Source of the DNA: Stemphylium vesicarium
Lineage: Eukaryota > Ascomycota > Dothideomycetes > Pleosporales > Pleosporaceae
Direction of reading: 5' to 3'
Assembly (NCBI GenBank): GCA_004380135.1
Contig: QXCR01000020.1
Location: 62,001-126,000 of the forward strand
DNA: 64,000 nt
Positions 10,514 to 22,175 of the stretch are shown here, piece after piece (position 1 is the first letter of the stretch; each line of letters begins with the position of its first letter). Under the pieces are notes generated by a model. It did no database searches, was not told the DNA's origin, and saw only the letters and a program-made list of their open reading frames with translations. A program made the translations under genes and the position numbers.

Positions 10514-12552
10514 ATGGCATTGCTCTGTAAGTCTTGCGATTGGGAATAGCGTCGACGTCACAGCTAACTTGCGAAGCATCGTTGTTGGCGCTCCGGCAAG
10601 ATAAACGTCTATTGAAGTTACCGCCGTACCTCTCCGCTCTGTTGATTATCGTCGGTATAGGATGGCTGCTGGTACTTCCGCTGAACGAATACTCGCGGAG
10701 GACATATATATCTGAGAATGCGCTCCTACCTGGACAAGTGCACACGTACTTTACCGGCAGCGAGCACAATGTCTTTCGGGCCTATCGCCATGAGGTCCAT
10801 GGACTGAAAGATAAGCCCGTCAAAGAGTGGGTATTGCCATGTAAACAGGCGACTGCAAAGCTAACATGTAAAAGACGATCTCAGAAACTGGAATCCATTT
10901 TCCGCGAACAGAACCTCAAAGTCGCAACACAACACTACAACTACACCGTCTCGAACCGCACCATCGAAAACGAAAATGTCTACGCTATCCTCCAGGGCCC
11001 GCGCGCCGACGCTACAGAGGCCATTGTGCTAATCGGAGCATGGAAGAACATGGACGACGAGGTCAATAACTCCGGTGTCGCATTGGTCCTCACGCTGGCC
11101 CGCTACTTCAAGCGATGGAGCCTTTGGAGCAAGGATATTATCTTCCTGATCCCCGGAGACAGCACAATCGGGTCGCAGGCCTGGGTCGATGCATACCACG
11201 AGGGCCACGACGAGCGATATGTCGAAAGCTTGAAGATCAAGAGTGGGGCATTGCAGGGCGCTGTTGCGGTCGATTATCCCGCCGGTCCATGGGGCCACCG
11301 CTACGATAAGCTGCATGTGGTGTACGATGGCATCAACGGTCAGCTGCCGAATCTTGACTTGTTCAACACCGCGGTTCAGATCGCGTCCGGGCAATTGGGC
11401 ATTGGCTGCGTGATTCAGCGCATGTGGAACCACGGCGATTCATACCAGGAGCGCCTCCAAACGATGCTTCGAGGCATGCTTTCTCAGGGTCTGGGTCACG
11501 CAACTGGACCCCACTCGTCATTCATCCCATATCACGTCGATGCCGTAACGCTGGTGACAGTGGGAAATGGGTGGCACGACGAGATGTCGCTTGGAAAGAC
11601 TGTCGAATCGCTGTTCAGGAGCTTGAACAACCTCCTCGAGCACTTCCACCAGAGTTTCTTCTTCTACCTCTTGTTGCAAGACAAGCGCTTCGTCAGTATC
11701 GGCACATACCTCCCGTCCGCCATGATGATCGCCATCAATTTTAGCATCGCCGCAATGGCTCTCTGGGTCAAGAGTGGGCGTGCGGAACAGCCCATTGGAA
11801 ACCCCGCAGCTACCAAGCCAGAAGCTACAAAAGCCAAGGAGGACTCCACCTCTTCGACGGAAAAGAAGGCTTCTTCCGAGAAACAAGAAGAGTCTAAAAA
11901 AGATGAAGCCATAAAAGACGACCCACCGACCAAACTCGTCGAGCAAAACGGCTCCCTCGCAATCGTCCCCGCAGCTTCCACAAAAATTACAGAACGCCAC
12001 CTCCTCCTCCCCCTCGTCCTTGTCCTAGCCGCCCACGCAACCGGCCTCATCCCCCTCTACCTCTTCAACAACTGGGACGCCGCCAAGCTGCGCGGCCTCT
12101 TCCTCACAGCCTGTAATATAACCACACTCTCCCCGCTCGCAATCACCTTCCTCTTCTTCTGGTCCGCTCCCGACGTGCTCACGCCACAGGCCCTATGCTT
12201 ACTTCAATGTTTCTCGCTGCTGCTCCTCGGCATGTTTCTCGCTGCGCTCGCCACGCTGAATTTCTCGCTCAGTGTCATTGTCGGCGTCGCGTGTGTGCCG
12301 TTGAGCTTTGTGAGGAGGAGTGCTAGTAGTGGGGTTACGGCTGTGCAGCTTCTTCTCCTTGCGCTGCTGAACCCCGTGCTTGTTGTGCAGACGGGGGCCA
12401 AGGTGCTGGGCGCTGATCTGGCACATGTCCTGGTGCAGAGCGCTATTGGTTGGCATGTTTGGGGCATGTGGACACAGGTTGTGTTTTGGCTGGTTTGGTT
12501 CCCCGCGTGGCTTGTTGGTGCTGTTATTGTTGCGACAGGCATGTGGGAATGA
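10514..12552 (+). CDS. GAA1: GPI transamidase component Gaa1
   Basis: A subunit of the ER-membrane GPI transamidase that attaches preformed GPI anchors to proteins. Exons 10514-10526 and 10577-12552 give 662 residues. The first exon is only 13 nt (MALL plus one base) and the 50-bp intron has GTAAGT and GCTAAC signals. This splice places the N-terminus directly before the first membrane helix (LPPYLSALLIIVGIGWLLVL), as in the family. The lumenal peptidase-like domain follows (ILQGPRADATEAIVLIGAW, GVALVLTLARYF). The C-terminal half has several membrane segments from about residue 490 on. Residues about 415-465 are a Lys/Glu/Ser-rich linker, likely a disordered insert. The convergent neighbour Rpn9 ends 271 bp away. 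Confidence 0.94.
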
Positions 12553-12823
12553 GGGGGGCCGAAGTTGGACGTGGGAGTTGTGTGAAAAAGGGGGGTTGGT
12601 GTACGATACACATATGAAAGTCAGTAGTTGGAAATATGAGGAGTGTCATGAGTCTTTTTCGTTCATCAACCCGTCTCACAGACTATGCTGGTGATTGTTT
12701 ACGATTACATAGTGCGCAGACCTTCCTTGTTACAGTGGTCTGCTACTCGTCTATGGACTAGAGGCTTCCTCTACTTGCAAAGGCAGTTTCGAATGATTGC
12801 TACAGACAGGTATCGGTACCCGC

Positions 12824-14023
12824 TCAAGCAGCCCACACGTCCTTGCCCACGCCCTCGATCCAGTTGCCCAACTGGTTAACGCTGGCATCCCACTCCTTCA
12901 ACCGTGTCCTCATGCCCTCAATCTGCTTCATGTCCAGCACCTTTGGTTGTACCCAGTTGATTCGCGCAATCTCGGCGACCTGGTCAATCTGGCCCTTGAG
13001 CAAGCCCAGGCTCAGCGCCTTCATGATCAGGTGCTCAATCTCGTTGGGCTGCACCTTGGTCTCTTGTGAGATTTCGGAAAAGGTCATGGCGCGGTCGTGT
13101 GGTGGGCGGCGGAAGACGGTCTCTGTGAGGGCGGAGAGGGAGATCTTCTGGTAGAGGAAGGTCTGGTGCTCCTTGAGGAGCGGGACCTTTGTGATGTTGT
13201 TGGAGAGGACGTCGTACGCCATAAGGTCACCCCGGTTGAAGGCAAAGAGAAGATCGCGCAGCCATGCATGGGGGGTGTTGATGAGGGAGTCGAGGATGGG
13301 GTGCAGTAGCAACTCTCCGAAGTTGTAGATGGAGTCGGAGACGAGGGCGGCGATGCTGAGGTCGTAGGCGCGGGACTGGCGTTCGCGGAGTTCCAGGTCG
13401 TTGAGGTCAACGCAGGCGAGGAACAGCAGGGCGTTCTTGTAGTATGCGGCGAACTCGTGCTTGGACTTGTAGTACTCGGCGCTCGCACGGTAGAACGAGG
13501 CATGGACGACGGTCTCGACGGAATCAAAATGCTCAATTATCTGCTCGCACTCTTCTAGCTTCTTCTTTGCACCCTCCTCATCCCGTAACCGCAGCTGTAT
13601 GCTGGCGGCAGCGACTGTGGCGTATACGTAGGCGTCTTGCGAGGCGGGCTTGTTGACGCTCTTTGCGAGATCGTTGACGAATGTGAGGCGTTCCTTGTCA
13701 TCTACAAAGGTCAGCGTTGCGAAAGCGTCTGCCCGCTTGGCTCACATACCCTGATACTGTGATGCTGCATTCAGCCCCAAGGTCACGAGCTTGAGCTGGT
13801 TGATCTTGTTGGCAAACGTCTTGATGAAGTTCTCGAAGAAGGGTATCCGCTGCTTTGCGCTCTCGGGGTGGTCGAAGAAGTCGATGAGCTTATCTGTCAG
13901 CTCGTGCCATAGCTTTCGCTCCCAAAAGTCCTCAAAGGCGATGAAGTATTCCTGTAGCTCTTCCGGCGCCTCGTCCCGCGCGTCGCCAAGCAGGTTCGGG
14001 ATGGCGTCTGTATCCATGGCCAT
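12824..14023 (-). CDS. RPN9: 26S proteasome regulatory subunit Rpn9 (PSMD13)
   Basis: A PCI-domain subunit of the lid of the 19S regulatory particle, needed for assembly of the 26S proteasome. Exons 14023-13750 and 13701-12824, with a 48-bp intron, encode 383 residues, the family's usual size. The N-terminus (DEAPEELQEYFIAFEDFWERKLWHEL) begins the helical solenoid. The PCI winged-helix region near the C-terminus contains DRAMTFSEISQETKVQPNEIEHLIMKAL and the family ending LKEWDASVNQLGNWIEGVGKDVW. A second Met two codons after the chosen start is an equally possible initiator. It is divergent from the complex I gene across 250 bp. Confidence 0.95.
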
Positions 14024-14273
14024 GGTTGCGGTGGGGCTGTATTGATGTGTAAAGGCCGGATTATGGTTGTCAAGTCCGGGAGACGGTCGTGTTGGGGTGG
14101 AGCACAAGAGCGGGCGGTATGTTTGAGTGCGGGATGGGTTGCTCTGATGGCGTTGCGGCGGAAGCTACGATTAGCGCATAGCGCCAAGCCGCAGCACCAC
14201 CGACGTCCCTTCGTCCCAGCTACTTCGCAAGAAGCTCTACACGATATCTCAGCAGCCATTGAACGCCGCAACC
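14024..14273. promoter_or_regulatory. shared promoter region, RPN9 / complex I 40-kDa subunit
   Basis: 250 bp between divergent starts. A proteasome gene and a respiratory-chain gene share it. No unmistakable TATA box; I could not identify a PACE-like element with confidence. Confidence 0.5.
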
Positions 14274-15592
14274 ATGCTGCCACTCCGCTGCGCTCGGTCG
14301 CCAGTGGCGCTGTCGGCTCAATTGCCCTCCAAGCGCGTAGCCCGCTTCTCCACCTCAGTTTGCCGGCAACAACTCAACTCGGATGTCAGGATAACTAGGT
14401 GCGATGGATCCATCTGCAGGGCGCGAACAAGTGGCTAACAGGTGCATAGGACTGGAAAGCCCATTCTGACGGTTTCTGGTGGACGATCCTCGCTCGGAGG
14501 TGCGCTGCGACCCGCGTCGGCATACTAGACGATCCGCTCACACAAATGCAGGATACACCGCGACCGTCTTCGGAGCCACTGGATTCCTGGGACGCTACAT
14601 TGTGAACAGACTGGGTGCGTCAAAATGCTTGCAAAAAAGGAGGAATGTTGCGCTAACCAAACAGAACAGCTCGTTCAGGATGCAATGTAATCGTGCCTTT
14701 CCGCGAGGAGATGGCGAAGCGTCACTTGAAGGTTGCTGGAGATTTGGGCAGGGTCATCTTCATGGAAATGGATCTCCGAAACACCGCGTCCATCGAAGAG
14801 AGCGTACGACACTCTGACATTGTCTACAACCTTATTGGTCGTGACTACCCCACCAAGAACTTCGACCTGGAGGATGTACATGTCCACGGAACAGAGCGTA
14901 TCGTGGATGCCGTCGCCAAGTACGACATTGACCGATTCGTGCACGTCTCGTCGCACAGCGCCCAGCTCGACTCGCCGTCCGAGTTCTACCGTACCAAGGC
15001 TAGAGGTGAGCAGGTGGCCCGTTCCATCTACCCAGAGACGACAATCGTCCGACCTGCGCCCATGTTCGGATACGAGGACCGTCTTCTCCACCGCCTCGCT
15101 TCTCCCTCAAACATCATCACCTCTAACAACCTGGAGGAGCGCCTTCGCCCCGTTCACGTCATTGATGTCGCCATGGCTCTCGAGCACATGCTCAACGATG
15201 ACACCACCGCGGCTGAGACGTACGAACTCTACGGCCCTACCGAGTACTCCATGGCCGAGATCAACGAGCTGGTCGAAAAGGAGGCCATGAAGCCGCGTCG
15301 CCACGTCAACATCCCCAAGCGCCTCCTTAAGCCTATTGCAGAGTACGCAAACAAGCTGCTCTGGTGGCCCATTCACTCAGGCGACGAGGTTGAGCGCGAG
15401 TTCATCGACCAGATCATTGACAAGAACGCCAAGACCTTCAAGGATCTGGACATTGAGCCTGTCGAGCTGAAGAGCTTGACCTTTGAGTACCTCAGGGGAT
15501 ACCGAAGCTCGAGTTACTACGATTTACCGCCCATGAGCGAGAAGGAGAAGAGGGAGGAGAAGAAGTTTTTGCACGTCATTGACGACCAATAG
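14274..15592 (+). CDS. NDUFA9: NADH:ubiquinone oxidoreductase 40-kDa subunit (NDUFA9 type)
   Basis: An accessory subunit of mitochondrial complex I with an atypical short-chain dehydrogenase fold that binds NADPH. Four exons, 14274-14398, 14450-14499, 14552-14614 and 14670-15592, encode 386 residues. The first about 40 residues are basic and lack acidic residues until Asp near 38 (MLPLRCARSPVAL...), as expected for a mitochondrial presequence. The Rossmann motif ATVFGATGFLGRYIV follows, then FVHVSSHSAQ, YRTKARGE (the Tyr-x-x-x-Lys pair) and RPAPMFGYEDR. Two short exons of 50 and 63 nt are unusual in size, but frames and the Rossmann motif fix them. It is convergent with the RMND1-like gene, 157 bp apart. 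Confidence 0.94.
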
Positions 15593-15749
15593 ACAAGCAA
15601 GCTTTGTAAATATTTGAGCTTATGTATTGCCACGGTCTCTAGAATCCAAGACCTTTTTTCCTTTGTGCGCAATCAAAGTCTGTTGAAAAAAAGAAAAAGA
15701 GTAAGCTCTGAATTGAGTGGGGTATCATCCTTCGTCTTTCTAACCACGT

Positions 15750-17165
15750 CTAATCTTCCTGATTCGTAACTCGTGCTTTCCTCTCTGCGGCCAACTCCTC
15801 CAGATACCTCCTCAGCAACGCCTCGGTGCTCTCTGGATCATCCCTATCCCGACGCTCATCCCAATGTCGATAAAACTCCAACACGACCTCGACAGCAATT
15901 AAAGCGATGATGGCCCATTCGAGCCTGAGCCCGTGTTTCTCACTCAATTGCTCGCGCAACACACTCGCAATCTCCTGTGCAAAGCCAATCTTCTCGTTAA
16001 GCACTTTGATACGCACGCCCACGTCGAGGGCGCGCCCGACTTGGTCGTAGTACTCGCCCAGGCCAAGCTCGTGGCGCGAGTCCCAGAAGATGTCGGGCAT
16101 GGAATCGGTAAGCTCGGAGTAGAGATTGAGCTGGGCACGCAGCGAGAGGAGTTCGCCCGTCTTGCGCAGGATGAAGGAGCGGGTGAAGGGGGCGCTGCGG
16201 CGGGGGGAGAAGGTCTTGGACGAGGCGAGCATGGTGGGGATCTCGCGGGTGGAGTGTTGGTATGCGGATAAGAGGGTTTCGAGGACGGCGAGCTTGGTAC
16301 TGCGCGCGAGGCCGGAGGAGAAGGCGATTTTGGCGAGGACGGTATCGACTTCGTGGCGTTGCTGCTGGTCGGGGAGGTCGTCGGTGTGGGATGGCGCGGG
16401 GTGGTGGTCTGATGGCGGCTCGGCTTTTGTGCCCAGGACTATGGTGTCGCCGACGACTTCGCTGGTCTCTTTGCTGGGGTCTTCGAGGTAGTCGAGATCT
16501 TCGGTTTCGAGCAGATCAAGATGCGAGCCTTCTGCTGCTGCGGGCAGGATCTGGTTGACCAGCTTCAGCGCTTCTCGCTCCCGCACATTCCATGTTACTA
16601 CCGTGCCCGAGGGGAAGATGAAGATGTCGCCTTGCTGGAAGTCCTTGACTTCGGAGGGCCGGTCCGAGGTTTGCACGTGGATGACTTGGGGGTATAGTCC
16701 TGTTTGGAAGGGATCCAGCTCGTAGCCCTGGGCTTTGACTAGTCGGGCGGCAGTAGATATGTCGTACGTCTCGGCTGCGCAATATGCGGTTACGGTCTTG
16801 GTCTCGGCGTCTGGATCGATGAAGCGTGTCCGTCCTCTTGACTTTACGAAAGCCCTCGACCTCTGCGCCTCTACTGCCACACTTCGCAAGGATGATGTTT
16901 TGGCAGCATTCTTGCGACCGGCTTTGCGGTCTGCTTTTTCCTGAGACTCTTTTGCCAATGCATCTTTTCCTGAATACTCCTTAACGGTCGCCTCCTCTTG
17001 CTTTTGGGTAAAGTCAATCTTTTTCCCACTTGTCGCCGTTGACGAGAAGGGCGATTTTGCGGGGGTGGGCAACAATTGAGTGGGCCGGGTTTTACGTGGC
17101 AGACGCACAGCGGGAGCAAGACATCGTGTCAAGCGATAGAATGCGTAGGGTCGAATACTCGTCAT
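15750..17165 (-). CDS. RMND1/DUF155 family mitochondrial protein
   Basis: A single-exon gene of 471 residues. The N-terminus is Arg-rich and nearly free of acidic residues (YRLTRCLAPAVRLPRKTRP), which fits mitochondrial import. The DUF155 core starts near residue 125 (TVTAYCAAETYDISTAARL) and includes FQQGDIFIFPSGTVVTWNV and a long helical C-terminal half (FILRKTGELLSLRAQLNLYSEL). Close to the end is one hydrophobic helix (WAIIALIAVEVVLEFYRHW, about 415-435), the inner-membrane anchor typical of this family. Human RMND1 supports mitochondrial translation by tethering ribosomes; yeast relatives are Rmd1/Rmd8. An insert at about 255-290 (PPSDHHPAPSHTDD...) is hydrophilic and likely disordered. 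The exact function in fungi is not settled. Confidence 0.87.
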   Translation of the reverse strand: MTSIRPYAFYRLTRCLAPAVRLPRKTRPTQLLPTPAKSPFSSTATSGKKIDFTQKQEEATVKEYSGKDALAKESQEKADRKAGRKNAAKTSSLRSVAVEAQRSRAFVKSRGRTRFIDPDAETKTVTAYCAAETYDISTAARLVKAQGYELDPFQTGLYPQVIHVQTSDRPSEVKDFQQGDIFIFPSGTVVTWNVREREALKLVNQILPAAAEGSHLDLLETEDLDYLEDPSKETSEVVGDTIVLGTKAEPPSDHHPAPSHTDDLPDQQQRHEVDTVLAKIAFSSGLARSTKLAVLETLLSAYQHSTREIPTMLASSKTFSPRRSAPFTRSFILRKTGELLSLRAQLNLYSELTDSMPDIFWDSRHELGLGEYYDQVGRALDVGVRIKVLNEKIGFAQEIASVLREQLSEKHGLRLEWAIIALIAVEVVLEFYRHWDERRDRDDPESTEALLRRYLEELAAERKARVTNQED

Positions 17166-17412
17166 CGCCAGCGCAGGAGTGTCTCGGACATAATTTCCAG
17201 CAACGAGCGACTAAGGCAGGCGATCAATGCTGAAGGTTTGTGGAGCATTGCGGAGGAGAAGAGCATAGACCCTTGCAAGTCCGCGGGAATCGGCTTGGCC
17301 AGCATCATAGGCCTAGATCGACGGGGCATCACCACAAAGACTCTCTCACCTCTCTACGCGCCGGAGCTTTTCCTAGGTCTCTACCACGCCCGCCGCAGCT
17401 CATGTCGCCAAC
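17166..17412. promoter_or_regulatory. shared promoter region, RMND1-like / VPS41
   Basis: 247 bp between divergent start codons. No striking motif beyond short pyrimidine tracts on the VPS41 side. Confidence 0.45.
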
Positions 17413-20400
17413 ATGGCTGCGGATAATACCGAAGACGAACCGCGTACGCCGGCGCGCGACGAGTCACACCTTGAGAAGGTAGCCAGCGAAGAAGCCCAGG
17501 ACAACGTCGAGCCGGACTCGGAGGAAGAAGAGGAAGACGACGACGACGACGACGAGGAGCCCAAGCTCAAGTACAGTCGCCTGACTAGAGACTTGGGGCC
17601 TGTATATCGGAATGGCGACGCGACAGCCACCTTCATGGTCGCGGGGGACAAGATGGTACGGTCATAGCTCCAAGCTTCCAAGGGCATGAGTATTGCACGC
17701 TGCCGGGCATATGCTAAGACTGTATATAGATTGTAGGAACTCATAATGGTAATATCGTGAGTCTCTAGAGCATCCCCCCCACTCTTCACCGCCATACTGA
17801 CTTGGATAGCACGCCTTGAGCATACCCTCATTCCAAATTCTACGCACCTACAATGCGCATCCGGCTGCCTCAGTGACTGCCCTGTCAGTGTCGCCGCTGC
17901 TTGCTTCACAGCCCTTTGTACCCACTGCCTCAGACCTCAGGTCTACCGACCAGACAAATGCATCTCCTCGACGGACCGACTCCCCAGCCGGTAACACTTC
18001 GTCTCCCCGCACGCCGCGACAAGCTCAGGTACCTTCGACGCCTTCGAACCAGATATACATAGCTTCTTCTTCTATAGATGGCCATGTGTGTGTATCGTCC
18101 CTCATCGACCCAAAGGATGTTACGCTGCGAAACTTTGGCCGTCCTGTACAAGCAGTTGCCCTCTCGCCCGACTACAAGAACGATCGCTCATATCTGTCTG
18201 GAGGACTAGCCGGCGAGCTAATTCATACCGTCGGCGGACCGACAGGCGTACGATCCAACGCCAACACCAGCTCGGCGTCTCAAACAGCACAAGGGTGGCT
18301 TGGAGCGATAGGCTTAGGTGGACATGGAGGCAAGGATACTATCCTACACTCGGGAGAAGGTACCATCACCGCCATCAAATGGTCTCTCTCTGGCAAGTTT
18401 GTGGCATGGTCAAACGAACACGGCGTCCGCCTTATGCGAACAGACCTTCATCTCGACAGCGCAGATTCAGACGATGCCTGGAGGAGAATAGGCATCGTCG
18501 AGAAGCCAAACCGCCGTATATGGGAGGACATGGCTAGCGTGTGGAAGGCGCGGATAGAATGGATCGACGACCGATCGCTCGAGTCTGACGACGACGCCAT
18601 CATGAGCATGAATGGTCATCATCTTGCCGATAAATCTGATTCCACGCTGCCGCATAACCGATCACCCCAGTCAGCCAAAGGAGGCAAGAAGAAGAATTTT
18701 GAAAAACTCATCATAGGTTGGGGCGACACGGCTTGGATCGTACACGTACACCCTGGACGGGCGGGTGTCGGCCGCAACGTGGGTGAGAGATCGGTAGGAA
18801 GTGCCGATGTCATCCGTTGCATCACTTTCGACGACTGTATTGTTTCTGGCATTTCGCTCTATACCCCTTCTTTACTTCTTGTTCTTGCATACCGCACGCG
18901 CGACGATGATGACAATCCCGTCTCCGGACCAGATACGACTCCTCGTGGCGGAAGGAATCGTCGCACAAACGGTCTTTCTCCGGAACTCAAACTCATAGAT
19001 GCTGCGACCTCGGATGAAGTCGAGGTTGACTCCCTAACTGTCAGTAGATACGAGAGCCTCTCGGCTGCGGACTACCACTTGGGTACGCTATACGTGCCAC
19101 ATCCGAAGATAATGACCCCTGCGCAAAGAAGTGCATTGGAAGCTATTGGGGGAGGAATATGGGATGTTGGCGCTAGTGCGGCACGCATATTCAGCTCTGG
19201 AGCAAGTGTAATGAACCTCCCCATCGGCTCCGATAAGCCACCATCCAGGGCACCGTCCATGTCTTCGGCCAGCGCTGGAAACGCTGCTGGCGCAATATCG
19301 ACCAAGCGTCAGCCCCAGGCACACCCGAATGCCGCCAGTGCAGGCCTAAAAGTCTTCATACAGAGTCCATACGATTGCGTACTGGCCATCAAGCGAGAGC
19401 TCTCGGACCATTTCCAGTGGGAATTGGAGCATGAAAACTTCAAAGACGCCTGGGAGCTGCTGGAGGATCACCCCGAAATCATTTCGTCCGTCTCACAAGT
19501 GCCTTCGGACGCATCTGATTCTGGAACTCCAGTGCGGCAGCAAGGAAGCTTGCATGAGTTCTTTGCTGATGACACCGAGTCTCAGACGACGTTATCTGCC
19601 ACCAAAGCCAATCAAAACTCAGCAGTGGAAAAAGAGAAACGCCGGATTGGAGATCTATGGGTACAGCAACTTGTTAGCTCTGGAGACTGGAAACAAGCAG
19701 GCAAGGTTGCCGGGCGTGTACTTGGCACTTCTACGCGGTGGGAACACTGGGTATGGAAGTTTGCACAGACGAACCACTTCAATGAGATCTCGCCGTACGT
19801 TCCCAAGAAGCCAATACAACCACCACTACCATCGATGGTCTACGAGGTAATTCTTGGCCATTACATCATTCACGATCGCATACGCTTCAAGCACCTGCTC
19901 GAAGACTGGGATCCGGATCTGTTCGACATTAACAGTGTCATTGAAGCCATCAAGAGCAAACTCTCTGCTGGTGATATCACCGAAGAGTCTATTGAGGGTG
20001 GTGTGCAGGGACGGGACTGGCGGATACTGCAAGACGGCCTGGCAAAGTTGTATCTGGCAAGTGGCCGGCAAAGAGAGGCACTGCGCTGCTACATCCGCCT
20101 ACAAAATTCCGAGGCTGCCATGACCCTCATACGCGACTTCCATCTTGTGGAAGCCGTACGTGATGACATTCCTGGCTTTATCATGATGGGAGTCACGAAA
20201 GAGCAAATGAAGTCGGCAACGACAAAGTTGGAAGAGTTGGAAGAGGCATCAGCGGAAGCCATCAATGTCCTTGTGGAGGAGGGTTGTCGGGGCACCATTC
20301 CAGCGGGCGATGTCGAGGATCAACTGGAGGCAAAGGGGCCGTCGTTCAGGCCCTTTTTGTACTTTTATCTGCGAAAACTTTGGAAGCCGGAGATGCACGA

Positions 20401-21606
20401 GCGGACTGGGAAGACGGCTAAAGAACGGGTAGCTGAAGACCGTTTGGCAGCCGATGGCAAGCTCGTGGCAGAAGAGTTTGCAGATCTCATGGTTGAATTA
20501 TTCGCGGAATACGACCGGCCATTGCTAATGGAGTACCTACGCAAGTCTCAAAGCTACGATTTGAGCAAGGCTACTGCAGAATGCGAGAGGAGAGAGTACA
20601 TTCCAGAACTTGTGTAAGCATCGATCCCTCACATCATCACCGCAATCGAGTAGCTAACGTTTCTAGACATATCCTCTCCAAGACGGGTCAAACTAAACGC
20701 GCTCTGTATCTTATTATTAAGAAGCTATCTGACGTTAGCTTTGCTATATCGTTCGCCAAGGAGCAGGACGACCCTGATCTCTGGAACGATCTACTGGAGT
20801 ACTCAATGGACAAGCCGCACTTCATCCGCGGTCTGCTCGAAGAAGTAGGCACAGCAATCGACCCCATTAAGCTCGTCCGACGCATCCCCGAAGGACTCGA
20901 GATCGAAGGCCTCCGCGACGGCATCGGCCGCATGGTCCGCGAGTACGAAATCCAATACTCCATCTCGGAAGGCGTTGCACGGGTTCTCCGCGGCGAAGTC
21001 GCAGCCGGCATGGACACGCTGCGCTCCGGCCAGAAACGCGGCGTAAAATTCGAAGTCATTCCTTCTGGCAGCCAAAGCCACCGACAAAAGACAAAACACC
21101 ACCATCCAAAAGGGCAAATCGACATTGAAACCAAAGGCATCGATCCCGCGACTGCAGCAAAATTCATCGCCAAAGCAGACAAAACACAAACAGCCGTGTC
21201 CTCTACAACAAACGCACCCAACCCCGACCCTGCTCCCGCCCAAGCACCAGAAGGTGATGCACCACCCGGCCACTGCATCGGCTGCCACAGCCCCTTCAGC
21301 CTCCCCACCGCCGAAGAAGAGTCCGCCATCGTCGAAGGCGCGACCCCCACACCCCCTCCTTCGCGCGACACCCTCGTCGGTTTCGCATGCGGCCACGTTT
21401 TCCACCTCAGCTGCCTGCTTCCCAAGACAAGTGCGAGCGCAAGCGTAGCCGCGGGGTTGCAGCAGCAACTCGCCTCTGATGCGCAGGAGAGTGGGGGTCG
21501 GTGGACAAGGAGTGTGGGCGCAAAGGTGGCGCATGCTCATGTTATTAAGAAGGCGGTTGGTAGGGGCTGTGTTGTTTGTAGGGAGAGGGAGGTTGTTGCT
21601 GAGTAA
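17413..21606 (+). CDS. VPS41: vacuolar sorting protein Vps41, HOPS complex subunit
   Basis: A HOPS tethering-complex subunit needed for fusion at the vacuole and for the AP-3 route. Four exons, 17413-17655, 17730-17756, 17810-20613 and 20667-21606, encode 1337 residues. Exon 2 is only 27 nt and supplies IVGTHNGNI, part of the first beta-propeller blade. The order is an acidic N-terminal tail with an Asp/Glu run (about 35-52), a WD40-like propeller (to about 480), a clathrin-heavy-chain-repeat helical region (LYLASGRQREALRCYIRLQ; ILSKTGQTKRALYLIIKKL), and a C-terminal RING-H2-like domain from Cys1228 (CIGC...FACGHVFHLSCLLP...CVVC). The RING contains a long Ser/Pro insert between its first two Cys pairs. 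The 53-bp final intron separates ELV from HILSK. Confidence 0.94.
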
Positions 21607-22175
21607 AGAGACTGAAAGATGGATGAGGAGGGTGTATATATGAGAAAGTGGAAGGGAAGCCTGCGGTAAATGGTTTTTATTGAGATGATTGATGGTCATG
21701 GTTCATGTGGAGAGGGTTGTGTTTAGGCTGTATTATTAAACTTATACCAGACTATATGTGTGCGTGTGTGGTGGGGAGATAGTTTGTAGCATTTCGGGGC
21801 GACAGCTTTTTCTTGCGCAGTTAGGATTAATTGGGAACGGAGAGATCAAGAAAGGCTGTCGTTTGCGTGTATTATCCCATTGCGTGACTCCTACATTTAC
21901 TAGTTGAGTAGGCAGTGTAGGAGAAAAACTTGTATATTGCGGGAGGTTGAGTTATATTCGCTCGGTTACTACCTTACGTAGCAATCATTGTAAGTCATCG
22001 TCACGATTACCACTTCGCCTGCGTCCCTGCCTAATCATCGCTAATACTGCATCCCGTATGAAGAGAAGGGACGGTAGAAATCAAGTGTTGAAACCAAGAA
22101 AAGAACCCCCAACTATTAGAGTGTAAAATCCAAGACCAAGCTTTCCAAGACGGGAAAACGTATCGAGCAAGCCTT
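21607..22175. other. intergenic between convergent VPS41 and F-box-like genes
   Basis: 569 bp of 3' flank for two convergent genes, AT-richer than the coding parts. No gene or structured RNA recognised. Confidence 0.5.

Noticed and set aside
20803..21699. 298-codon minus-strand open frame
   Set aside because: Antisense to the Vps41 C-terminal exon; composition is a mirror of the C-ending codon bias and it has no domain.
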